Source: Algoriphagus pacificus
Lineage (GTDB): Bacteria; Bacteroidota; Bacteroidia; Cytophagales; Cyclobacteriaceae
NCBI RefSeq assembly: GCF_017254845.1
Contig: NZ_JAFKCU010000006.1
Location: 62,001 to 126,000, forward strand
Reading direction: 5' to 3'
Length of the DNA: 64,000 bases
Shown here: one piece after another, positions 17,450-26,229 of the stretch
Layout: each line of letters starts with the position of its first letter
Numbering within the stretch: position 1 is the first letter of the stretch
Notes under the pieces: generated by a model
Database searches by the model: none
The model's input: only the letters and a program-made list of their open reading frames with translations
What the model was told of the DNA's origin: nothing
Position numbers and translations under genes: made by a program

Positions 17450-18367
17450 TCAATTGAGTTTAAACAAAGACTTGATTTTACTTTTAAATGATTTGGGAAA
17501 CAATGTTTTGAAATGATCTGACCACATCATTCCTTCTGGAAATTTTAACCTGAAAGGTGATTCTTTTTGTATTTTCCAATAGTCAGATTTTCTTGGATGG
17601 TTGCTATTGTATTCCCAAGGTTTACTTGGCCCCGTATAGTGGATTAAAACAGGGGAATCAATAGCCTCCCTTTTCTCCTCTTTTGACCATCCTACAGCAC
17701 TGAAGTCAAAATCCTCTCTGTATAAAATAGCCTGCTGATTAAATTTTGGAGGCAATTCCAAAAAATCCCCATCTATCACTGCATTTAAAGCACACTGATC
17801 TACAAATCTGATTTTCTGGGGGTTTTCTTGAACGAACTCAAATGCTTTTTCAGAAATGGATTTTTCCTTCCACAAATCCAAATTCATCAGCATCATACCT
17901 GAATTGAAATAGGTGGAATCTGGCTTCATTCCCAGCTCAGATTTCCATTTATAAATGGGGTCTGCCACAGCGGCAAGTAAGTGGGAATTCATGTCAATAC
18001 CCAAAAATGGAACTAAAGAATCTACCACGATAATATCTGCATCCAGATATATTGCCTTTGGGGATGGAATCAATCCGGGAATGAGCAATCTGTAATAATT
18101 GGCTTTCGAAAAGTGATGGGGAATCGGAAAGTTTTCAAATGAGGAATCCTGGATTTGGATGTATTTAAATTCGGCTCCCAATGAAGCCAGTTTTTGAGAT
18201 ATTTTTAGCTCCTTTTCTTGATTCAATTCATTTGCTACCAGATAAAAGCTGAATTCAAAATCCGGATTGGAATTGATCACTGAAAGCATGGTGGTCATGG
18301 CATGGGAAATAAACTTTCCGTCAGCACAAAACACAAGTGGGATTTCGAATACTTGTTTTTTTGACAT
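17450..18367 (-). CDS. Family 8 glycosyltransferase
   Basis: A 305-residue retaining GT-A enzyme. IPLVFCADGKFISHAMTT starts the domain, YLDADIIVVDSL (~96-107) contains the metal-binding DxD, FNSGMMLMNLDLWKE follows, and HYTGPSKPW near 215-225 supplies the second metal-binding His. The order and spacing fit the GT8 family, which includes LPS galactosyl- and glucosyltransferases. No membrane segment; probably associates peripherally with the inner membrane to extend the lipid-linked repeat. Stop of the upstream gene and this ATG share one base (TGATG). Confidence 0.85.
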   Translation of the reverse strand: MSKKQVFEIPLVFCADGKFISHAMTTMLSVINSNPDFEFSFYLVANELNQEKELKISQKLASLGAEFKYIQIQDSSFENFPIPHHFSKANYYRLLIPGLIPSPKAIYLDADIIVVDSLVPFLGIDMNSHLLAAVADPIYKWKSELGMKPDSTYFNSGMMLMNLDLWKEKSISEKAFEFVQENPQKIRFVDQCALNAVIDGDFLELPPKFNQQAILYREDFDFSAVGWSKEEKREAIDSPVLIHYTGPSKPWEYNSNHPRKSDYWKIQKESPFRLKFPEGMMWSDHFKTLFPKSFKSKIKSLFKLN

Positions 18368-19446
18368 CAGTTTAGTTTTAACTCACGGACAAAGCATTTA
18401 CCTAATTTTGCATGCTTTAAAAGATGTCTTGTATGAATGCTTCCCACATCTGTCAGGTCCTGTATAGAATCACCGCCATAGATAAATGCGATATTTTCTT
18501 TCGGATAATTACCAGAAACTGTTTCCCAGAATGGACAGGTCGGGGCAGAACCTAAAAGTCCTTCGTCCACTCCCATTTTACCATAAATGATGAAATCCCA
18601 TTCTTTGTCTCTGATAGAATTTTCAATTTCAATAGCTGTATCGGGAAGTTGAACATTTGCCTGAACAGGTTCAATTCTTCTTGTATAACCAAATCCTTTG
18701 CCGTAACATTTATTGGCTTTTTCCAATGGATAGTCAGTATATAAAAAATCAAGTTTTGGATATCCTAGGCAAATTCCCTTTTCTACATTCATAACTTTAT
18801 TCAAACCGATAAAAAGCAATTCCCTAGAGTAGTTGACATTTACATCACAATTAAGAAAAAGAATTTTCTGAGTTGGTTTGGCAGCTAATTGTTGTAAGAA
18901 TCTGTTCGCTATTGCAGATGTACTAGCATTCTTTCTACTATGATCCAGTAATTGCTCTAGATAATCCTGGTACTTCGCTTTGTATTCAGGATTTTCTTTC
19001 CAAGGAAGTAATTCTTTATTTGCCTTTATTATAAGCTCCTTGGGCAAATGGGAAAGAGTATTCTGAGGGCAATTAGAAAGATCAGGGAAAACAGGAATAG
19101 TACCGTTTGCCAAAATCTCATAATGCCTCAAACAGTCCCATCCTCCTTTTTTCCAGGTAAAAGCAAAGCGTGCATCAGCATACATTTTATGGTAACTGTC
19201 TTCATCTGAAAACCTGTATGTTTCCCTCATCCCTGGAATTACTTCTGCCCAAAGTTGAGTTTTTATAGGCATTGAAGTCAGAAAATTCTCGTCAGGAAAA
19301 CCGTATCCCAAGTGAAAAACTGAAGCCTTTACTGTCTGAACATTAAAAAAGTTAGGGACAACTTTATCAACCAATCGAAACCACATGGAAACAAGCTTCT
19401 GGAGATATGTTGATGATTTTGCTTGAATTTTTTCAAAAAGCGTCAT
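18367..19446 (-). CDS. Putative glycosyltransferase, exostosin-like C-terminal region
   Basis: A 359-residue cytosolic protein I do not recognise with certainty. A segment around residues 90-125 (FTWKKGGWDCLRHYEILANG, then TIPVFPDLSNCP) resembles the conserved block of exostosin/GT47-like enzymes, where R-YE-LA-G-IPV contacts the nucleotide sugar. The rest includes KILFLNCDVNVNYS and DFIIYGKMGVDEG, reminiscent of a second Rossmann-like domain. It is embedded between GT8 and GT2 genes with 1-bp stop/start overlaps on both sides, so a transferase role in locus A is the most likely reading. Domain order looks reversed relative to a typical GT-B enzyme. Confidence 0.5.
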   Translation of the reverse strand: MTLFEKIQAKSSTYLQKLVSMWFRLVDKVVPNFFNVQTVKASVFHLGYGFPDENFLTSMPIKTQLWAEVIPGMRETYRFSDEDSYHKMYADARFAFTWKKGGWDCLRHYEILANGTIPVFPDLSNCPQNTLSHLPKELIIKANKELLPWKENPEYKAKYQDYLEQLLDHSRKNASTSAIANRFLQQLAAKPTQKILFLNCDVNVNYSRELLFIGLNKVMNVEKGICLGYPKLDFLYTDYPLEKANKCYGKGFGYTRRIEPVQANVQLPDTAIEIENSIRDKEWDFIIYGKMGVDEGLLGSAPTCPFWETVSGNYPKENIAFIYGGDSIQDLTDVGSIHTRHLLKHAKLGKCFVRELKLN

Positions 19447-20252
19447 TAATCCTTCCTTTTAGTTTGATTCACCTGCTGTAGTAGTATCATCCTCTTTTTT
19501 AGACCTTTTACTATATATCTGGAAAAATAAAATACCGAAGAAATCGGTCCCAATTTTTCTATTTTATACAGCACTTTCCATAAATCGGAGGCATTCCCCA
19601 TAAAGGAAGTGCTCTGTGAGCCTTTTCTGAACCTGTAGTTTGAAAGTGCTTCATTAATGCCAAAAGCCTTAAATCCTTGCTTTAAAATAGCCAAATGGAA
19701 TACATAATCCTCAGCCTTTACAATTTCTAAATCAAGAATAGGAACATTTACTTTGCGCTTATCAATCATAATGGTAATGATTGAAAATTGAGGATTTCCC
19801 AATAATTGACTATAGGTAATTTTTGGAGTAAATGGAACATTACTAGCACCCATAAACTCACCTTCTTCAGTAATTCTTTGAAACATCGTAAATGAAACTG
19901 CATGATCATGTTCCATCATGAATTTTACCTGTGTTTCTATTTTTGTCTTTTCAAAAGTATCATCAGAATCCAAAAAACATAAAAAATGTCCTTTAGACTC
20001 TTTGATACCTGTATTTCTAGAATCTAAAGCTCCGCTGTTTTTTTCTTTTAATATGACTTTGATCCTTTCATCTCTTTCTGCAGCTTTTTTACATATTGAA
20101 AAAGAATTATCAGTAGATAAATCATCTACCAAAATTAGTTCCCAGTTTTGATAGCTTTGGTTAAGTACCGAATCAATACAGTCTTGAACATATTTTTCAG
20201 TGTTATAAACAGGAACTACTACTGAAACCAGGGGACTATTCTGGATATTCAT
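19446..20252 (-). CDS. Family 2 glycosyltransferase
   Basis: A 268-residue inverting GT-A enzyme. VSVVVPVYNTEKYV (9-22), ILVDDLSTDNS (~39-49) and FLDSDD (~92-97) are the canonical nucleotide- and metal-binding blocks. The C-terminal region has KAEDYVFHLAILK, where ED is the catalytic base position, and a basic tail KKRMILLQQ. It resembles WcaA/EpsE-type transferases that add a sugar to the growing lipid-linked unit. ATG overlaps the upstream GT4 stop by 4 bp. Confidence 0.88.
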   Translation of the reverse strand: MNIQNSPLVSVVVPVYNTEKYVQDCIDSVLNQSYQNWELILVDDLSTDNSFSICKKAAERDERIKVILKEKNSGALDSRNTGIKESKGHFLCFLDSDDTFEKTKIETQVKFMMEHDHAVSFTMFQRITEEGEFMGASNVPFTPKITYSQLLGNPQFSIITIMIDKRKVNVPILDLEIVKAEDYVFHLAILKQGFKAFGINEALSNYRFRKGSQSTSFMGNASDLWKVLYKIEKLGPISSVFYFSRYIVKGLKKRMILLQQVNQTKRKD

Positions 20253-21418
20253 TTTTTAAAATCCTTATCAATGTATGTTTTTACTATTTCTGCAAATTCT
20301 CCACTCCAATACTCCAATGAATTTGAATTGAATTGATCATGCAGATTTCTGCTTATTTCTTGGTAAAGGGATGGAGTTTCAATCAAAGAAATTACTGCCT
20401 TAGCAAACTGTGATGGCTGACCTGCTTCTACGAAAAGGCAGGTTTCTCCATTATTCAATTCTTTTGCTATTCCTCCCACCTTAGTCGTTACAATAGGCAT
20501 TGCAAAGGCTCTTGCTTCATTGATGATTTTTGGTAGCCCTTCACTGTAGGAAGAAATAGCCATAATATCATGTGTCCTGTATAACTCAAATAAATCCTCT
20601 CCGAAAGCTTTATATCCTTCAAAATTCACTTTATCCGCAAATCCTATTGATGCCACATAGTCCTTCAATTCCTTTTCCAAACCTCCTTCACCCACTATTG
20701 ACAATGAAACAGGAGTCTTTTGATTTATCAGTTGAACCGCTTTAATCAAATCAAACAATCCTTTTTCAGGTTCAAGTCTTCCAACAAAAAGAAGTCTTGG
20801 ATTCTTATTTGCCATTGTTCTAGGAGGAAGCTGTTGCTTTTGTGAGACAACAGAGTCACTGATCAAAAAATTGTGTTTAAAAATAGGTTTGAAATAATGG
20901 TACATTTCATCTCCAATAGATACAACTAAGGCATTTGAATGAAATGTCCTTGCATAGGTATAGAGAAATTTTGTGAAGAGTTTACCAACAAAACGATAAA
21001 TTCCCTGATACCTTACTTCAATCAAAGCTTCCAGATTTTGTCTTACAAAAAGTACTACTGGCTTTTTCCTTCCAATCATTGCTAATACTAAAAAGCTGAT
21101 TGGATGAGGCCAAGTCAACCAGAAAACGTCGTTATTAGGAATTTCTTCTTTTAGAATTTTTTTAGCTTGAAATAAGAGAGAGGGCTTAGTAAAAAATTGT
21201 GATACACTTGCATAAAAGGGAAACTTAAGGACTTTTTGGGGATTTGAAGTAAAAAAATAATGACCTTTTTTCTCTGACTTTACGCACCTGGAACCTAGGA
21301 TAAAGTTATCAAAATAGACTTCAGCAGTATGTTTTATAAATAAAATATGAGAGTCATCAGCATAAATCTCCTTTTCATACTCCTTGAGTATGAAATCGTT
21401 ATAAGCAAAAATCTTCAT
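20249..21418 (-). CDS. Family 4 glycosyltransferase
   Basis: A 389-residue GT-B enzyme. The C-terminal donor-binding domain has RLLFVGRLEPEKGLFDLIKA (~204-223), SIVGEGGLEKEL, VNFEGY and SSYSEGLPKIINEARAFAMP (~288-307), which contains the E-x7-E motif of retaining GT4 enzymes, followed by TTKVGGIAKEL. The N-terminal acceptor domain is less conserved. It adds a sugar to the locus A glycan; donor unknown. A perfect 10-bp hairpin lies early in its coding region (21373-21395). Confidence 0.87.
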   Translation of the reverse strand: MKIFAYNDFILKEYEKEIYADDSHILFIKHTAEVYFDNFILGSRCVKSEKKGHYFFTSNPQKVLKFPFYASVSQFFTKPSLLFQAKKILKEEIPNNDVFWLTWPHPISFLVLAMIGRKKPVVLFVRQNLEALIEVRYQGIYRFVGKLFTKFLYTYARTFHSNALVVSIGDEMYHYFKPIFKHNFLISDSVVSQKQQLPPRTMANKNPRLLFVGRLEPEKGLFDLIKAVQLINQKTPVSLSIVGEGGLEKELKDYVASIGFADKVNFEGYKAFGEDLFELYRTHDIMAISSYSEGLPKIINEARAFAMPIVTTKVGGIAKELNNGETCLFVEAGQPSQFAKAVISLIETPSLYQEISRNLHDQFNSNSLEYWSGEFAEIVKTYIDKDFKK

Positions 21419-21421
21419 ACT

Positions 21422-22903
21422 CTAATAAAGGGAAGGACTCTCCTCGGAAGCAGCGGCAATAATTTCATTTTTTGAGGCCAATATGGTTTGCCTCTTTGGT
21501 CTCTGTGGTTTCTTTTTACTATTCCCCTTTTTGTTAGAAACAATCGTTACACAAGAAATCCCGATAAGTAATGGTGTGATATAGGTTCTTGTGGCAGAGT
21601 GGAATGTTGCTAATAATCCAATTAAAAACATGGCTAGAATAATCCCTTTACTAATGGATTCAGGAGCTCTAGCTTTATTTATAAAGAGAAGTAAAATAAA
21701 CAGGGAGAAAATTATCAAACCCAAAATACCATGTTCGGCAATTAACCTTGACAATTCCACATGGGGAGCATAGCCTTTATATTCATTTCTTAAATATGTG
21801 GATGCCCCAACTCCTACACCCAGTAGAGTGTGGTCTAAAAACAAGTCCACATCTTCCAAAAAAATATCTGATCTATTTGTTGTGATTTTATTCAGGTTTT
21901 TCTCTGCACTACCTGCCAAAGTACCTTGGGTTTCTCCCATATAACGAAGCAATAGCATCCCTCCAGTGATAGCATTTGCTGCAACCATCACTATAACAAG
22001 TAAAACACCTAATGGTAGAATGTACTTTTTGAAATTGGGGATCCTTAATTTAAGCCTTTCTTTGATACTTAATTTTGTAAGATAAAACATCACTACAAAT
22101 ACTCCGAAAAATCCACCTATCATTCCTCCTCGCGAAAATGTAAGTAAGCCTTGAATAGTAAATAAACCCAATAGAGCAGCATCTATCCATTTAACCCCTG
22201 AAATCCTGTAATTCAATAAAATGGCAACGGCAAAAACAAAAACACCCAGTCCTAGAATTGTTGAAACTTGATTTGAACCAAATCCACCTGCAGTAGCAAA
22301 ATTTGCCCCTAGGGTAAATTCCACTTCATCTAAATTAGGAGTCCTGATAATAGTAAAAATCAAAACTGAAACTATTGGGAAAACCATAAGTTTTGACCAA
22401 TTGATCAAGGTCTTTAAAGAGATATTCAAGGAAGAGAAAAACCAGATTGCAACACCCAGATTTAGCAAGCCTAGAATATTAAATTTAATATCATTGAAAG
22501 TTACTTGCCCACTCTCATCAAATAATACCGCAGGAATTGATAGAATGAGAATAATTAAACCAATCATTCCTTTACCACTTACATTCCTATTTAGAACGAT
22601 GCCCAATGGGCAAAGAAAAAGCAAGATATATTTACCCAATTCATAAGGAATATAGGGATCCGAACCTGCAAGCCTACCAAGTGCTTCAAATGAAGCAAAA
22701 TAGATGATAATCTCTGCAATAAATCTAGGTCTCTCTTTAGCATGAATATTAAATAGATTTATAAAGCTATAGCCTAAAGCAATATAAAAGAAAAGTATCA
22801 TTGGGATGGCAGTGATAGTCGCTGAAGCCCCCAATAACAAATGTACAATCAACCAAAAAAGAGATTTGTTCTGTTGCTTTATCGAATTAAAAAAAACAAA
22901 CAT
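21422..22903 (-). CDS. O-antigen ligase/polymerase-like membrane protein (Wzy/WaaL type)
   Basis: A 493-residue integral membrane protein with about ten to twelve hydrophobic segments. The Wzy_C-like region contains TFSRGGMIGG (~258-267) and a long periplasmic loop before HVELSRLIAEHGILGLI (~376-392), whose Arg and His/Glu pattern is typical of WaaL/Wzy. The loop carries NRSDIFLEDVDLFLDH and LLGVGVGAS. It probably polymerises lipid-linked repeat units of locus A or ligates the finished glycan to a carrier. The C-terminal ~35 residues are basic and cytosolic (KKKPQRPKRQ). It lies 3 bp downstream of one GT4 gene's start region and 1 bp after another GT4 stop. Confidence 0.82.
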   Translation of the reverse strand: MFVFFNSIKQQNKSLFWLIVHLLLGASATITAIPMILFFYIALGYSFINLFNIHAKERPRFIAEIIIYFASFEALGRLAGSDPYIPYELGKYILLFLCPLGIVLNRNVSGKGMIGLIILILSIPAVLFDESGQVTFNDIKFNILGLLNLGVAIWFFSSLNISLKTLINWSKLMVFPIVSVLIFTIIRTPNLDEVEFTLGANFATAGGFGSNQVSTILGLGVFVFAVAILLNYRISGVKWIDAALLGLFTIQGLLTFSRGGMIGGFFGVFVVMFYLTKLSIKERLKLRIPNFKKYILPLGVLLVIVMVAANAITGGMLLLRYMGETQGTLAGSAEKNLNKITTNRSDIFLEDVDLFLDHTLLGVGVGASTYLRNEYKGYAPHVELSRLIAEHGILGLIIFSLFILLLFINKARAPESISKGIILAMFLIGLLATFHSATRTYITPLLIGISCVTIVSNKKGNSKKKPQRPKRQTILASKNEIIAAASEESPSLY

Positions 22904-22904
22904 C

Positions 22905-23969
22905 CTAATTGTCTTGATTTAAAAGTAGAAAATACTTGTCGATGAAGTTTTTAAAGCCATATTTTTCTGAAACATGTAAATAAAATTCATCTGCTTTTTG
23001 CTGAGCAATATCCTTGTTCTCTGAAACAAAAGTAAGCATTTCTGCAAGCTTTGTTTCATCTCTTGGCGGAGTTAAAAAACCAAATTTCCCATTTCCCAAA
23101 AGTTCTTTGCATTGTCCTACTTCAGTTGAAATGATAGGAACTTTTGCCAATCCCAATTCTAATAAAGAAACTGGTAAGCCTTCTATATCAGAGGATAAAA
23201 CTGCAAATTCCGCATCTTTAAAAATAGCTAATAGGTCCAGTGATTGCCCGGCAATGATTACCTGCGATTGAATTTGTAGTTTCTCAATTTCTTCCAATAA
23301 AGAATTCAAGTAAGCCTCATCATCTGTGGATCCAACTAACTTTAATTTATACGCCGGATGCATTTTGCTAAATTCTGCAAACGAATGCACCAAAAGGTGG
23401 TGATTTTTTGGAGCTTTTAAATTTGCCAAACACAGGATCTCAGGTTTGGTCTCTTTTCGATTTACTCTTTCTGGTAAATCAGGAAAATTCTCAATATAGG
23501 CAGAGGCTTTAATGCTTGGAAATTCCGTTTTTACCCAATCCCTTAAATCTTGGTTTACCGCAATAACAAAATCGATTGCAGGAGCTATAAATTTTATCTT
23601 ATTCCCAAACCTATTATCTGTAGTAGATAGACCGCCATAGTGAGCATGCCAGATCAATTTTGTGTTGGGCAAAAATTTCTTTAATAGAAAAGCCCAATAA
23701 ATCGATGAATCATGGACATGTAAGTGGGTAGGTTGAAACTCTTTGGCAATCTGTAACAATTTTTTAAAAGCCTTCAAGTCAAGTGTTGATTTCTTACCAA
23801 GGCAATAAAATGATTGTCTGTCCAGTATTAATTGTGATAGTGGACCTTCGGCCCGACTGCTGATCAGTAAGTTTGAAATTCCCTTTTTAGTAAAAAGATT
23901 TGCAAGATTTACCGCCATTCTTTCAGCACCGCCAACAGCAAGTGAATCGATTAACTGGAGAATTTTCAT
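22905..23969 (-). CDS. Family 4 glycosyltransferase
   Basis: A 354-residue GT-B enzyme starting MKILQLIDSLAVGGAERMAVN, where the GGAER loop is a hallmark of GT4 acceptor domains. The donor domain has KPEILCLANLKAPKNHHLLV, KLVGSTDDE, AVLSSDIEGLPVSLLELGLA with the E-x7-E motif, then STEVGQCKELL. I place the start at ATG 23969 rather than the in-frame ATG at 24023 because 23969 forms an ATGA overlap with the upstream stop and begins at the conserved N-terminus. The extra 18 residues upstream have no family match. Confidence 0.87.
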   Translation of the reverse strand: MKILQLIDSLAVGGAERMAVNLANLFTKKGISNLLISSRAEGPLSQLILDRQSFYCLGKKSTLDLKAFKKLLQIAKEFQPTHLHVHDSSIYWAFLLKKFLPNTKLIWHAHYGGLSTTDNRFGNKIKFIAPAIDFVIAVNQDLRDWVKTEFPSIKASAYIENFPDLPERVNRKETKPEILCLANLKAPKNHHLLVHSFAEFSKMHPAYKLKLVGSTDDEAYLNSLLEEIEKLQIQSQVIIAGQSLDLLAIFKDAEFAVLSSDIEGLPVSLLELGLAKVPIISTEVGQCKELLGNGKFGFLTPPRDETKLAEMLTFVSENKDIAQQKADEFYLHVSEKYGFKNFIDKYFLLLNQDN

Positions 23970-25087
23970 TTCAGTTTTTGGATTTCTGTTTGAAATTTTT
24001 CCAGTGTAAATGTTCTTGCCCATGCTATTGCAGCTTGGCTCATTCTTTCAAATTCAGATTCATTTCTAATTACCTCCATCAATTCCCTGAAAATTTCCTT
24101 AGGATCTTTTGGTACCAAAACTCCTCTTTCTCGATTTTCTCCGACCATCTGGGGCACACAACTAACCTTTGAAGTAAATGGAACACAGCCCCAAAACATA
24201 GCTTCTGCAACAGCCTTTGGCCAACCTTCCGTCTCCGAAACGAAAATTAAAAAATGGGAATCCATTAAGGTCTCTTTTACTTTATTGGCATCAACATTAC
24301 CCAAAAATTTCACATTTTGAACTAAGCCAAGTTTCTTAGACTCCTCTTCTAGTTCTTTTCTCATGACACCATCTCCACAATAGGTAAATTCAAAATTCAC
24401 ATTGGCATCTATAAGATACTTTGAGAGTTTGATTCCTATTTCTGGATTTTTACCGTCATAAAGCGCTCCAACAAAAACTAATTTTAGCTTTTTAGAGATG
24501 GGAGTCTTTTTTACTTCAGCTATCTCTTCTTCCTTATAACTAGCAGTAAAAAAAGAGATTACATTTTTAGAGCTATCAGGCCAATCACCGTAAACCAATA
24601 CTTTTGCATTTTTGGTTAAAAATGGGCTATTGGCAATAAATCTCTGGATTTTATATGTTTTGGGCTGCTTTGAATTAACATCCCAATTACCTGCGTATTT
24701 GATGGTTTTTGGTTTTCCAGGAAAAAAAATCTGCACAAACATGGCTAATAAACCCATATTTCCTGGAATACGGATATGGATATGCTTTGCCTTTTTCATG
24801 GCTTTAGCTATCTGAAAGATAATTCCAGGAAGATCTATCAAGGCTTTAAAAATAGCTTTGATGCTTTGCACATGATAGGCCGGGACATTAATATATTTCA
24901 ATCGTTCATGATTGTAAGCTAGGTCGATTTTTCCGGGAAGTTGATCTTTGATCAAAGGAGCCACAACTGCAACCGTCTTCTCATTTTCGATCCATAAGTT
25001 CATTTCCCTTACATATGGCCCATATGCAAAATACTTTCCGTCCTGACCAGAATGGTGTACACAGGTGATTATCAAAAAATCATCCAT
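23966..25087 (-). CDS. Family 4 glycosyltransferase
   Basis: A 373-residue GT-B protein. The N-terminal part (FLIITCVHHSGQDGKYFAYG) is unusual; the C-terminal donor domain has KLVFVGALYDGKNPEIGI (~225-242), FTYCGDGVMRKELE, VKFLGNV and FVSETEGWPKAVAEAMFWG, with E-x7-E, then TSKVSCVPQMV. ATG 25087 is preferred to the adjacent TTG at 25090. It overlaps the upstream gene by 8 bp and the downstream one by 4 bp. One of four GT4 genes within 6 kb, implying a repeat unit of several sugars. Confidence 0.85.
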   Translation of the reverse strand: MDDFLIITCVHHSGQDGKYFAYGPYVREMNLWIENEKTVAVVAPLIKDQLPGKIDLAYNHERLKYINVPAYHVQSIKAIFKALIDLPGIIFQIAKAMKKAKHIHIRIPGNMGLLAMFVQIFFPGKPKTIKYAGNWDVNSKQPKTYKIQRFIANSPFLTKNAKVLVYGDWPDSSKNVISFFTASYKEEEIAEVKKTPISKKLKLVFVGALYDGKNPEIGIKLSKYLIDANVNFEFTYCGDGVMRKELEEESKKLGLVQNVKFLGNVDANKVKETLMDSHFLIFVSETEGWPKAVAEAMFWGCVPFTSKVSCVPQMVGENRERGVLVPKDPKEIFRELMEVIRNESEFERMSQAAIAWARTFTLEKFQTEIQKLK

Positions 25088-26228
25088 CAATCACGGAATT
25101 ATAGAATGAGAGATTTCTTTCCAAAACATTGGAAACGTTAAACATTTGACTGGCCTTAAGATATGCTTCTTTTCCAATCTCCGTAAATTTTTCCCTAGCC
25201 CTGAAAGCAGTTATAATAGTATCCTCAATATTGGAGACCTCAAGGGGATTACACAAAAACCCATTCTCTCCATGGGTTATTGTTTCAGGACCTGGACCTT
25301 TATCTGTAAAGATGACCACTTTGCCCATGAGCATCGCTTCCGGTGCTACAAGTCCTTGGGTTTCCATAAAGGAAGGAAAAATACAAATTGAGGCTTTGGA
25401 ATAAATTGTTGGAATTTGATCATGTGAAACAGGAGGATGGATCTTAATTTTGTCTCCAAGTCCCATTTTTTCAATTTTATTTTTAATTAAATCGGTATAA
25501 GATTCACCATTGGGGAAAAACCATTCCTTCCCATAAATATCTAGACTTGCCTCAGGGAAATGAGAGATTACTTGAGGCATAGCGGCAACAAGATTTCCAA
25601 CTCCTTTTTTCTCACAGATAGTTCCAGCAAATGTCAAAGAATAGGGTTTTGCCTCTGGGTATTCTGCACGATAAGAAAACCTATTCTGGTCGATCATGTA
25701 ACGAATTGTTGCTAATGGCTTTTGATGAAAAGAGAGGTATTTTGCTGTATGTATCCGAACGTAATCTGAAACTGCAATAAATGCATCTGCTTTTTTGAAA
25801 GATCTTTTTTCCTGAAAGCCCTTCCAAAAATTGACAGGGCGATTTTCAGAATCAGAGAAAAAATGGTGTCCTCCATGTAATCTAATCACATAGGTGATAG
25901 AAGGGATTTTGGTAAGAAAAGCCAGGGCCAATTCTGAGCCTTCTACAATGTCAATCTTTTTAGATTTATTTATTTCCTTGAGGTAAGTGTTTAATTTCTT
26001 AGCAATAAACATCCAGTTTATTCCAGGTAATGAAGGAGTCCCAAATCTAATGATTCTTAAGTTTCCATTAGCTTGATCTTCATCTTCTTTGGAATCATTA
26101 GCTCCAAGAATGGTCACACTATGTCCTACCGAAACCAGAGAATGACTAAAAGTATACAGGAAAACCCCTACCCCTCCAGGATTTAAACCAGGTTTGGGAT
26201 ATTCATGGGATAGGAAACAAATGTGCAT
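25080..26228 (-). CDS. Family 4 glycosyltransferase
   Basis: A 382-residue GT-B enzyme. The N-terminus MHICFLSHEYPKPGLNPGGV has the Gly-rich acceptor loop (NPGGVGVF). The donor domain shows SLTFAGTICEKKGVGNLVAAM (~193-212), LDIYGKEWFF, IKIHPPV, and FPSFMETQGLVAPEAMLMG with the E-x7-E motif, then FTDKGPGPETI. Typical of capsule and LPS core transferases. It lies 1 bp after the stop of the upstream GT-B-like gene. Confidence 0.87.
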   Translation of the reverse strand: MHICFLSHEYPKPGLNPGGVGVFLYTFSHSLVSVGHSVTILGANDSKEDEDQANGNLRIIRFGTPSLPGINWMFIAKKLNTYLKEINKSKKIDIVEGSELALAFLTKIPSITYVIRLHGGHHFFSDSENRPVNFWKGFQEKRSFKKADAFIAVSDYVRIHTAKYLSFHQKPLATIRYMIDQNRFSYRAEYPEAKPYSLTFAGTICEKKGVGNLVAAMPQVISHFPEASLDIYGKEWFFPNGESYTDLIKNKIEKMGLGDKIKIHPPVSHDQIPTIYSKASICIFPSFMETQGLVAPEAMLMGKVVIFTDKGPGPETITHGENGFLCNPLEVSNIEDTIITAFRAREKFTEIGKEAYLKASQMFNVSNVLERNLSFYNSVIDG

Positions 26229-26229
26229 T

